Shown: one piece after another, positions 31,644 through 39,941 of the stretch
How the letters are laid out: each line of letters opens with the position of its first letter
Position numbering within the stretch: the first letter of the stretch is position 1
Assembly (NCBI GenBank): GCA_048213135.1
Contig: PS015321.1
Coordinates: 1-39,941 of the forward strand
DNA from: Reclinomonas americana ATCC 50394
Taxonomy: Eukaryota; Jakobida; Jakobea; Jakobida
Direction: 5' to 3'
DNA: 39,941 nucleotides
Notes under the pieces: model-generated
Databases searched by the model: none
Told to the model about the DNA's origin: nothing
The model's input: the letters and a program-made list of their open reading frames with translations, nothing else
Position numbers and translations under genes: made by a program

Positions 31644-33494
31644 CACCTAGAGCGCACCAGTGTGGGCCAGGAGGGAAGGCGAAGACGGGAAGATGAAAGG
31701 ACAGGCGTTTCCTTTCTCTCGACTTCTCACAAGACGCCTCGTCTTCTCTCCCCTTCTTCAACTGCTCACGCATGCAAATCACTCTATCCTCTTCCTCAGC
31801 TACTCAACACCTAGCCTTTCCTCCTCTCTTCCCTTCTTCCACTGCTCACACAAGCCTGGCCAATCACACGCTAAGCATCTTATTTCTTCACTCTTCCTCA
31901 GCTACTCAATACCCCAGGCCTTTCCTCCTCTCTTCCCTTCTTCCACTGCTCACACAAGCCTGGCAAATCACACGCTAAGCATCTTATTTCTTCACTCTTC
32001 CTCCACTATTCCATAAACCAGGCCTTTTCTCCTCTCCCTCACTGTCGCGCTCGCAGTATCTCTTTTTCTCTTATTCGCCAACTCGCAAAACGCCACTGGC
32101 CTTTCTTTCTCTCCCTGTCTGTCTCAGCATGTCTTTTCCTTTGAAAACTCTCATAGAAACTTGGCCTTTCCTCCTCTTCCTCATTATCACGCTCGCAGTC
32201 TCTTTTCTCTCTTATTCCACTGCTCACTGACCGCCTGTCATTTCTTCTCTCCTTTCAGTATGACTTTATTCTCTCTTTCTCTCACAAAACACCCGTCTTT
32301 TGCTCCTCCCTCGCACTATCACGCTCGCAGCATCTCTCTCTTCTCTTATTCTACTCTTCACAGACCGCCTGTCGTCGTTTTCTCCTTTCCCTTCAGCATC
32401 TCTCTCTTCTCTCATTCTCTCACAAACGCCTTTCCGCTTCCTCACTCCCTTCCTCTCCCTCAATTTCCCTCCCACGCGACTCACCACCGGGATGACGTGC
32501 GTCACACCATCACCAGAGTCAATGACCGTACCCGTCGATGCACCGCGCAGACCCAGACGCGCCACCTTCTTTGCGCCCCACGACGCAGCCATGGCAAGCA
32601 TGGCTTGCACGGCAATGTCCAGGCCTCGCACATTGAAGGTCTCAAACATGATTTCGGCCACGTACTCACGGTTCTCTGGTGGGCTGTGGGAAGGGAAAAG
32701 GGTGTCGGAATGAGAGAAGGATCGAAAGAGAAAACCGAGATGAACGCCGTCGCAACTTCATCGGAGGCTCCGTCTGCACATCAAAACAGTGATCAGCCTC
32801 CGAGGTTCACCAGCACGAGCAAGACAGCTCACACGCAAACGCACCAACAACACCAGCTGCTCCTCGGGCTCACACCGCAGGTACTTGAAGAAGCAGTGTT
32901 CCCACAAGCGCTCAATCTGATCCCAGTTCTCGATCTTGCCCTCCTTCATCGGGTAGGCCAGGGTCGAGTAGCCAGCCTTGTGCTCCAGAGCCTCGTCGCT
33001 GCAGAAATGTGAGACAAACACGCACAGGTGGGGTGGAGAATGACAAGCTAGTGTGCCACGAACCCGACCAAAAAGTCCAGGTCGCGCATTCTGGAGAGGG
33101 TGAGCGACAAGTGAGCGAATACTCGAGATGGCACGACATTGAAGGTATCTTGCTGGTCTTTTAACATAGCAAAAAGAAACGAATGCATGTGTGATAGAAC
33201 ACAGGGCACTGCCTGCCCTCTCGGTTTGTGCGAATGTGTGCAAGACACGGAAGGCGTCCTCTCGGATGCCTGTTCACCCTGTGCGCTTCAGCAGGCGTGC
33301 CTGCTCGACTGCTCTCACCAACAGAAGGTGTGTGTGAGAGAGAGAGAGGGGAGAGAGAGAGAGAAAGAGAGCGAGAGACAGAAATACAGAGAGAGATCAA
33401 GTATGGATAGAAAGTAGACGTTCTCTCGCTTGTTTGTGCACCCTGTGCGCTACAGCAGGCGTGCCTGGCGTGCCTGCTCGACTGCTGTCACGCA

Positions 33495-33530
<36 letters not shown>

Positions 33531-34119
33531 CAAATACAAGGCAGGCACCCTCTCGGATGTCTGTTCACCCTGTGCGCTGCAGCGTGCCTGCTCGACTGCC
33601 TTTGCGCACAGAGGCCTGCTCGACTGCCTTCGCGCACAGAGGTGTGTGTGTGTGTGTGTGTGTGTGCGTGTGTGTGTGTGTGCGTGAGCGTATGTGTGTG
33701 AGAGTCAGAGAGTGCGTCTGCCTGTCATTCATCGACAGGTCACCTCGCACGCCCGCTCAAACCGCCTACACAACGCCTATACATAAACACCCACATCATG
33801 CAACGCAACTCCGCAGGTCCAGCAGCACGCGGCGCACGTCCCGCTATGAGAAGAGACAAATGCAATCAGCGCAAGGAATGCTCGGAGAAAATAAATCCCT
33901 CAATCATCAACATCTCACACAAACACGCAGAGAATGCACAAGCACAGCAAGCGCACACAGAGANNNNNNNNNNNNNNNNNNNNGCGCTGACACTGAGAGA
34001 GACATACCCTGTTCCATTGCTGTTGTGCACAGAGAGAAGAAGAAGTCAGTCGCTGTTATGTTGCAAGCAGGCAGACACACACGCCGCAACTCGATGACGA
34101 CAGCCTGGTGACCTGACAT
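29483..34119 (-). CDS. ARP3: Actin-related protein 3 (Arp2/3 complex subunit), one internal exon not found
   Basis: Exons placed are 34091-34119 (MSGHQAVVI plus a split Asp codon), about 33150-33064, 32845-32998, 32757-32773 (17 nt), 32485-32683, 31053-31301, 30827-30982, 30607-30744 and 29483-29668. Arp3 signatures include [27 protein letters not shown] across the 17-nt exon, [53 protein letters not shown], and [12 protein letters not shown] near the end. The exon after the start, which should carry the first phosphate-binding loop (N-G-T-G-Y-T-K in the family), is not visible and may lie in the 20-N gap at 33964. With Arp2, this protein forms the nucleating pair for branched actin filaments in the cytoplasm. 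It converges on AlkB (272 nt between stops) and diverges from the gene at 34787. Confidence 0.93.
29690..30015. repeat. GGGGAGAGAA-type purine repeat in last Arp3 intron
   Basis: GA/GGGGA-rich sequence fills much of the first third of the intron 29669-30606. The rest has scattered CTCTC and an imperfect duplication around CGTCGAGTGC words. It is non-coding. Confidence 0.85.
31591..32360. repeat. (GA)n run and minisatellite in an Arp3 intron
   Basis: A (GA)25 tract at 31591-31640 is followed by duplicated segments at about 31850-31910 and 31945-32005 that share CACAAGCCTGGC.AATCACAC and AAGCATCTTATTTCTTCACT. Three copies of a TCACGCTCGCAG.ATCTCT unit follow (32040-32360). All lie inside the intron 31302-32484. 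Confidence 0.8.
33265..33690. repeat. Short tandem repeat with (GT)n runs in 5' Arp3 intron
   Basis: The segment TTCACCCTGTGCGCT.CAGC with GCGTGCCTGCTCGACTGC occurs three to four times (about 33270, 33436, 33565 and partly 33615), with (GT)n runs at 33498-33528 and 33641-33682. No coding is seen. Confidence 0.8.
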
Positions 34120-34786
34120 TGCTCCGCGTGTGATGGAGAGTAACCCGTAACCTAGGCGTGGAATTCCGCGCGAAGGTAACCCAAAGCCAATGTCTTTTTT
34201 TTTTTTTTTGCTTGGTCTACTTCGAAGTGGCGGTGCGGAAAGCACGGAGCATAGTAACAATGCATTTACAAAGGAACCGTTGGTTCATTCGACGCTGCAG
34301 CCGTGTTGATACTCGTTGCAATTGGGCGGACGTCGACGTCGACGTCGACGCACATGCGCTGTGCACTCATAATTATGTGTTTATATATTGTTGGTGTGCC
34401 AAGGTCATTGTCGGCAAGGGATTTGTGGGCATTTATCGCATTATTGGAATGTGGTGAATGAAGTGTTTTGCTTTAATTTTGGCGATCAGATTCTGCGGAG
34501 CAAAGCCACCTGCAGATCGGCTCGTACAACTGCGAACTCGGATCTCTGTGCAATCATAAAGAGGAAGCGCTCCTCGGCAGCTCACCCACCGCAAAAAATG
34601 CACGTGTGTACAAATACCGGCCTTGCAAAACAAATTTAAATTTTTCGACATTTCTCGTACTGCTGGCGCAATGTCTCCGTTTCTGGTGCTCCCTCGCGAT
34701 CATCCTGCAGCTACATGCATTATATACAATCGGTGCACGGCGGCCGCCCGCGTGTCCTGCGCACCAGACCAATTCATTTTTCCGCA
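34120..34786. promoter_or_regulatory. Divergent promoter space between Arp3 and membrane-protein gene
   Basis: This space contains element A at 34370-34470, a (GACGTC)n-like run at 34330-34351 directly before it, and motif B at about 34670-34712 facing the + gene. A poly-T tract occupies 34195-34209. The same A plus B combination occurs in the 615-1555 space. Confidence 0.6.
34370..34470 (+). repeat. Dispersed element A, copy at Arp3 promoter side
   Basis: This copy aligns without gaps to 1013-1113 with six mismatches by my count, from TAATTATGTGTTT to GAATGAAGTGTTTTG. Confidence 0.85.
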
Positions 34787-36099
34787 ATGCAAGTCGGTTT
34801 CCGCGATCAGGAAGCCTCCGTGCTGGAGATCGGCTGGTGGCGCGGGCAATGGCGAGCCATCACCACGCTCTTCTTTGGCGATGTGCACCCGCCCTGGTCA
34901 GTCTCTCTCTCATTGCGCTCTTGCCTCTCTGTTTTTTTCGTCATTGCTTCTCCTCTCAGGGCGCTTCTTGATCGCGTTGTGCGCACTGATGACGAGGAGG
35001 GAGATGAGGAAGAGGGATTGATTGATGATGAGAGGCGACGTGCGGTGCGACGTTCGTTCTTGTCGCTGGTTGGACTGGTGGTGTTGGGCGCGGGATTTGT
35101 GCTGCTGCGCCTGGTGTATGTGAAGAGGAGGCATGCGAGGAGGGATTTTGGTGAGTTGGCGCTCATCAGTGCATGTTTTCATCCACTCGCGGGTTGTCTC
35201 GCCCTCTCCTCTCACTCTGCCACTCCATCCTTGCTCTCCTGCTTCTATACAGGCATCCTTTTTGCTTCTCCCTCGCATCTCACTCTGCCACTCCGTTCTT
35301 GCTCTTCTGACTCCATGCAAGCATCCCCTTTGCCTTCTCTCCCTCTCCTCTCACTCTGCCACTCCGTTCTTGCTCTGCTGACTCCATGCAAGCATCCCCA
35401 TTGCCTTCTCACTGTCCTCTCTCTCTCTCTCCTGCTGTGGTCTCGCTCTTGTTCTTCTCACTCCATGCACATCTCCCCTTTGACTTCTCCCTCGTCCATG
35501 TTCCATGCGAACATCCCTTGCCTTCTCCCTCACCTCTCTCCATCTCTCCGTGCTTCTTCTTCTCACTCCATGCAAGCATCCGTTTTGTTTCTCCGTCACC
35601 GCTCCCTCTGCCTCTCCGTCCTTGTTCTCCTGACTGCATGCAAGCATCCCCTGCCTTCTCCCTCTCCTCTCATTCCTACTGTTGTCTTGCTCTTGTTCTT
35701 CTCACTTGATACAAGCATCCTCTTGCGTTCTCCTCTCCTCTCACTCTGCCACTCCGTTCTTGCTCTCCTGCCTCCATGTCAGCATTCCTTGCCTTCTCCC
35801 TCTCCTCTCCAGTCAGTTCTCGTTGTCGCTCTTGTTCTTCTGACTCCATGCAAGCATCTTGTCTCCTCCTTCTCCTCTCTCTCTGACCACTCCGTCCCCA
35901 TCGTGTCATCGCGCTTGTTGTTCTGCCTCCACTCTTCAGTATGCAAGCCTCCCTTTGTCTTTCTCTCCATCTCTCCATCTTTGTTGCCGCTCTTGTTCTG
36001 CATTTTTCTTCCTCCTTCCCAATCCCCTCCCTTCCCCTTCTCCCCCTTCCCCTTTTCCGCAGTGGAGCTCGCCCTCGACCGCGTGGGTCTGGTGGACCC
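34787..36099 (+). CDS. 5' part of a single-span membrane protein of unknown function
   Basis: Exons are 34787-34896, 34960-35150 and 36063-36099, after which a gap swallows the rest. Joins are in phase (TG/G gives Trp; G/TG gives Val). The N-terminus is short and soluble with several Trp residues (EIGWWRGQWRAITTLFFGD). An acidic loop (TDDEEGDEEEGLIDDERRR) follows, then one hydrophobic helix (SFLSLVGLVVLGAGFVLLRL) followed by a basic stop-transfer segment (YVKRRHARRD). The last visible exon begins VELALDRVGLVD. I do not recognise the family. An in-frame ATG upstream at 34715 would extend it by 24 residues. Confidence 0.6.
35190..36000. repeat. Minisatellite of about 70-90 bp units in intron
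   Basis: CACTCTGCCACTCCGTTCTT, CTCTCCTGACTCCATGCAAG and CATCCCCTTTGCCTTCTC recur around ten times with variation, filling the intron 35151-36062. Confidence 0.88.
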
Positions 36100-36569
36100 N
36101 NNNNNNNNNNNNNNNNNNNNNNNNNNNNNNNNNNNNNNNNNNNNNNNNNNNNNNNNNNNNNNNNNNNNNNNNNNNNNNNNNNNNNNNNNNNNNNNNNNNN
36201 NNNNNNNNNNNNNNNNNNNNNNNNNNNNNNNNNNNNNNNNNNNNNNNNNNNNNNNNNNNNNNNNNNNNNNNNNNNNNNNNNNNNNNNNNNNNNNNNNNNN
36301 NNNNNNNNNNNNNNNNNNNNNNNNNNNNNNNNNNNNNNNNNNNNNNNNNNNNNNNNNNNNNNNNNNNNNNNNNNNNNNNNNNNNNNNNNNNNNNNNNNNN
36401 NNNNNNNNNNNNNNNNNNNNNNNNNNNNNNNNNNNNNNNNNNNNNNNNNNNNNNNNNNNNNNNNNNNNNNNNNNNNNNNNNNNNNNNNNNNNNNNNNNNN
36501 NNNNNNNNNNNNNNNNNNNNNNNNNNNNNNNNNNNNNNNNNNNNNNNNNNNNNNNNNNNNNNNNNNNNN

Positions 36570-37122
36570 CCGTCGTCCTCCTCGTCGGTGGCATCGCCCT
36601 CCTCCACCACCATCTCCTCTTCCTCCTCCGCCTCCACATCGTCGCGACTCCTTCTCCGACCTCGGCGCGATGACGAAGGCGCTGGTTGCTCGGCCTGCTC
36701 ATCGGCATCCTCGTCGTCATCGTCGTATGCCGTCGCACGCCGTGTGCTCCGGCGCGGCCGTCCCGAAGCGGTGACGGCGGTGTTTGCCGTCTCGGCAGGA
36801 GTGGCAGCACCGGCCGATCGCTTGCGAGCGCTGCTGCTCACTGCCGTGGTCTTGATCGGCGACGATTTCTCGGCTGCAGCCGCCCGCTTGCGCGACGCAG
36901 CACCGCCACCGGTCGACGCTGCGCCGGCAGCCGACTGGCGGCGACCAGAGCGTGAGCCGGTGGGTGTCGACGGCGATACCATGGTCGTGGTGGTAGTGGT
37001 GGTGGCGGTAGTGGCAGCAGCCGCTGCCGCCGCCGCCGCACCACCGGCAACTGATGCAGTAGCCGCCGCCACGCCCGCCGACGCTCTCCTCGACGGTTGG
37101 CGCCGAGAAGAGGAAGAAGCCG
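36570..37122 (-). CDS. Low-complexity, AT-hook-like and acidic exon, probably nuclear protein
   Basis: The stretch is bounded by gaps and open on the - strand throughout. It reads Ser/Arg-rich, then poly-Ala and poly-Thr, then basic patches (ASGRPRRSTRRA and SSRRGRRRSRDD) that recall AT-hooks. Acidic runs (DDDDEDADEQ and EAEEEEEMVVEEGDATDEEDD) follow. This alternation is common in chromatin-associated proteins. The + frame is also open but reads as unnatural Val/Ala runs. It could be the C-terminal part of the homeodomain gene that lies upstream on the same strand, or a separate gene. Confidence 0.45.
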
Positions 37123-37840
37123 NNNNNNNNNNNNNNNNNNNNNNNNNNNNNNNNNNNNNNNNNNNNNNNNNNNNNNNNNNNNNNNNNNNNNNNNNNNNNN
37201 NNNNNNNNNNNNNNNNNNNNNNNNNNNNNNNNNNNNNNNNNNNNNNNNNNNNNNNNNNNNNNNNNNNNNNNNNNNNNNNNNNNNNNNNNNNNNNNNNNNN
37301 NNNNNNNNNNNNNNNNNNNNNNNNNNNNNNNNNNNNNNNNNNNNNNNNNNNNNNNNNNNNNNNNNNNNNNNNNNNNNNNNNNNNNNNNNNNNNNNNNNNN
37401 NNNNNNNNNNNNNNNNNNNNNNNNNNNNNNNNNNNNNNNNNNNNNNNNNNNNNNNNNNNNNNNNNNNNNNNNNNNNNNNNNNNNNNNNNNNNNNNNNNNN
37501 NNNNNNNNNNNNNNNNNNNNNNNNNNNNNNNNNNNNNNNNNNNNNNNNNNNNNNNNNNNNNNNNNNNNNNNNNNNNNNNNNNNNNNNNNNNNNNNNNNNN
37601 NNNNNNNNNNNNNNNNNNNNNNNNNNNNNNNNNNNNNNNNNNNNNNNNNNNNNNNNNNNNNNNNNNNNNNNNNNNNNNNNNNNNNNNNNNNNNNNNNNNN
37701 NNNNNNNNNNNNNNNNNNNNNNNNNNNNNNNNNNNNNNNNNNNNNNNNNNNNNNNNNNNNNNNNNNNNNNNNNNNNNNNNNNNNNNNNNNNNNNNNNNNN
37801 NNNNNNNNNNNNNNNNNNNNNNNNNNNNNNNNNNNNNNNN

Positions 37841-38151
37841 GGCGGAAGGAAACAACGGTCCGCACAAGGAGTGCAGGGGCCCGACGAGCCAGTAAACAGT
37901 GACAAAGCCAGCGGATCAGAACGGCTGATTGGATAACAGAGGTGACTCAATGAGAGGACCTCGATTAAAGAGTTCGCAACAGGAGTGGAGAGGAGAAGCG
38001 CGTGGTGCAAAAATGTATCAGAATGCCAAAGGATTTTCGCCAAAGCGCGACATCTGGTAGACAACCCAAGAACAAAAGTCTCCTGCCGCTATCTCTCTCC
38101 CCTCCCCTCCTCCCCTCCCCTTCCCTCCCCCTCTTTTTCCCCTCCACAAAC
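37841..38151 (-). other. Sequence between gap and homeobox exon, probably intron
   Basis: It follows the GTTTGT donor that ends the homeobox exon at 38152 and runs to the gap at 37840. No convincing exon is visible. Confidence 0.4.
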
Positions 38152-39712
38152 CTCATCAAAGTTCTCATCGGGCTTCCCCGACGTGCGCGCCACCTGCCGG
38201 CGCTTGGCGTACCACCGCGAAATGAGCTTCTCGTCGACGTTGAACTGGGCGGCCAGCTCGGCACGCAGGTCCTTGGAGACGAAGGGGTTCTTCACAAAGT
38301 GCTGCTCCAGCACCTGGTTCTGGTCCTCGTTGAAAATGGCGCGCGTGGTGATGGAGGGCTTGGCCGAGTGCATGTCGCGGCCCTGCTTGCGCGCACGCGC
38401 GCGCTCCGACGTGAACCAGCTGCCGACCTGTCGCGGGTCGCGCGACAGCGTGCGTGCGATACGATCCTGCTGCTCCTTGGAGGGGGCGCACTCAATGGCA
38501 AACTCGGCACGCAGAATCTCCACCTCGGCCTTGGTGAACTTGTTGTACTTGCGCACCGGCTGGTCGGGGCTGCGCTGCGAGGCCGACGACTTGGAGGACT
38601 CGGATTGCGGCGTCGTCACGGCCACGGACCCGGAAGTGAGAATGTGGTGATGGTGCGGCGGAGTGCCCAGAATGGCCGGCTGTTGCTGCAGCTGCAGTTG
38701 CAGTTGACCTTGTTGCTGTTGATGTTGCTGGTATTGGTGGAGGTAGTGGACCGCTTGCTGCCAGGCCTCCTTCATGGGTGAGGGAGCGGAGGACATGCCG
38801 GACTGCGCGGGAAGGCGAAGGGAATATAAGGGGAGTGAAGGGCAAGGAGGAGGAGAAGCGAGAGAAGGGCTTGGAAAAGGGAAAGTGCGAGGAGATAACA
38901 ATTTCTTACTCTAACAGAGCCACAGTGTGAGTGCATGTGTGCAACGAGTCTGACTGTGTTTTGAGCATGAACGTCTATCCATGCCCCTCTCTCTCACGCT
39001 TTCGAGAGAGAGTGTGTGCGTATGTGTGTGCGTAGTGTCTGATGAAGAGAAGTGCGAGGATAACAGTGTCCCCTCGTCTCTCTCACAAACGCACATGAAT
39101 AGAGAATGAGATGCAGAGAGAGACGGACACAAAGTCCTCCTCTCTTACTCGCATACCAACATACACACATCCAACACGTTTCTTTCTCGCTCCCACTCTC
39201 ACTTTCCCTCATTTTCTCTCTCTCACCTGCGGACTCTGGAACGAGGGCATTCCACCAACAATACCCGTCGACGACGACGGCGTAAACAGCGACGCAGAGA
39301 CGCCAGAGACGGGCGCCGCCGACGCCGTCGTCGAGTGGAACGGGCTGCCGAGCGCACCGTAAAACGACATCGGTGGCGAGTACACAAAGTGCCCGGGTGG
39401 CGACGTCGGTACGACCGAGCTCGCCGACGTTGTTGTCGTCGTTGTCGTCGAGGTGGTTGTTGTTCCCGTGCCCGACGACGGCTTGAGAATGGCCGGCAAC
39501 GACGACGTCGGGAATGCGTTGAACGAGAACACGGACGAGGGTGCAGCAAAGGCGGATGACGACGATGCGCCACCAGCAGTCGCAGCAGAGTCGACAGAGG
39601 GTACAGAGATAATGTTGGTGGTGGCGCTCTGCGTCGGCAACGCCGGTGGTGGTGGTGGCGGCGGAGGTGGCGGCGGTGGTGGTGGTGGTGGTGGTGGTGC
39701 GTCGTCCTCCAT
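38152..39712 (-). CDS. Double-homeodomain protein, Pro-rich N-terminus, 3' end missing
   Basis: Exons are 39227-39712 and 38152-38802, joined in phase 0. The first encodes a run of about 18 Pro and then a Ser/Thr/Pro-rich region; the second starts with a Gln/His-rich segment. Homeodomain 1 (about residues 246-305) has F8, L16, F20, W48, F49 and R53 in register. Homeodomain 2 (about 312-371) has F8, L16, F20, W48, Y49 and R53. Both have the typical length without TALE insertion and are only about six residues apart. The near-invariant Asn51 is Ser in the first (WFTSER) and Lys in the second (WYAKRR). A DNA-binding regulator in the nucleus is expected, though contacts must differ from usual. 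The ATG at 39712 directly follows a TTCGCAG acceptor, so a further 5' exon may exist. The reading continues beyond the donor at 38151. Confidence 0.85.
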
Positions 39713-39865
39713 CTGCGAAGGAGGAGGAGGAGGAGGAGGAGGGAAGAGGGCGATGAGGGCAAGGAAAGAGAGAGAGAAAGGGCGATGATGGTCCTCGATT
39801 GGAAGAAGGAGAATGTTGCATCGGAATCGGGTCAGAATGCGCGTATGTGCGTGCGGGTGCGTGTG

Positions 39866-39941
<76 letters not shown>
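39866..39941. repeat. (GA)n microsatellite at window end
   Basis: About 36 AG units run off the window edge. The sequence 39713-39865 before it shows only a GAGGAG repeat and no gene. Confidence 0.95.

Noticed and set aside
35859-36780. Plus frame continuing through the gap into 36570-37122
   Set aside because: The continuity is only through N; the + reading of 36570-37122 gives Val/Ala runs and the - reading is more protein-like.

Overview
This window is a scaffold piece of a nuclear genome from a microbial eukaryote. Genes are split by many short GT..AG introns (about 50-140 nt) plus a few long ones. A RPS6 ribosomal protein gene, Arp3, a syntaxin-type SNARE, a homeodomain protein and a pol III-type tRNA-Ala gene are all recognisable. 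Introns and spacers are loaded with (CT)n/(GA)n and (GT)n microsatellites and locally private minisatellites, and there are 14 N gaps. The mix (homeodomain, Arp3, syntaxin, moderately GC-rich exons, TG/CT-rich introns) suggests a free-living or flagellate protist. I cannot name the species from the sequence.

Layout, left to right. (1) 248-614 (-): small EF-hand protein. (2) 1556-6971 (+): many-exon P-loop NTPase plus nuclease-like protein resembling the Crinkler/RHS-type (CR) effector class, broken by gaps and by a duplicated 0.6-kb block. (3) 7096-7914 (-): multipass membrane protein, and 8463-12970 (-): kinesin-light-chain-like TPR protein with a Lys-rich tail. (4) 13847-15283 (+): RPS6, truncated by a gap, then 15532-15954 (+): last exon of a protein with a RA/ubiquitin-like fold candidate. 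(5) 16664-20903 (-): 13-exon uridine-kinase-family protein of 532 codons with a ThrRS-SAD-like N-terminus. (6) 21499-21571 (-): tRNA-Ala(AGC). (7) 23140-24452 (+): syntaxin-like Qa-SNARE ending in CCSMM rather than a membrane anchor. (8) 25486-26110 (+): ankyrin protein. (9) 26658-29210 (+): complete 381-residue AlkB-type alkane monooxygenase in seven exons. (10) 29483-34119 (-): Arp3. (11) 34787-36099 (+): 5' part of a single-span membrane protein. (12) 36570-37122 (-): low-complexity, probably nuclear, exon. (13) 38152-39712 (-): protein with two divergent homeodomains.

The neighbours do not form one pathway; this looks like an ordinary eukaryotic gene mosaic. What unifies it is architecture. 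A dispersed element of about 100-150 bp sits in three divergent intergenic spaces. A second short motif is shared by two of those spaces. A recurrent 5' splice-site variant, GTTGCG/GTTGAG, appears in most of the genes. The intron models for the kinase and AlkB were checked by phase: summed exon lengths are 1599 and 1146 nt, both multiples of three with no internal stop. The most interesting biological calls are the lipid-tailed Qa-SNARE, the double homeodomain lacking Asn51 in both copies, the CR-like NTPase/nuclease, and an intron-bearing AlkB. All calls are by eye; no database search was run.
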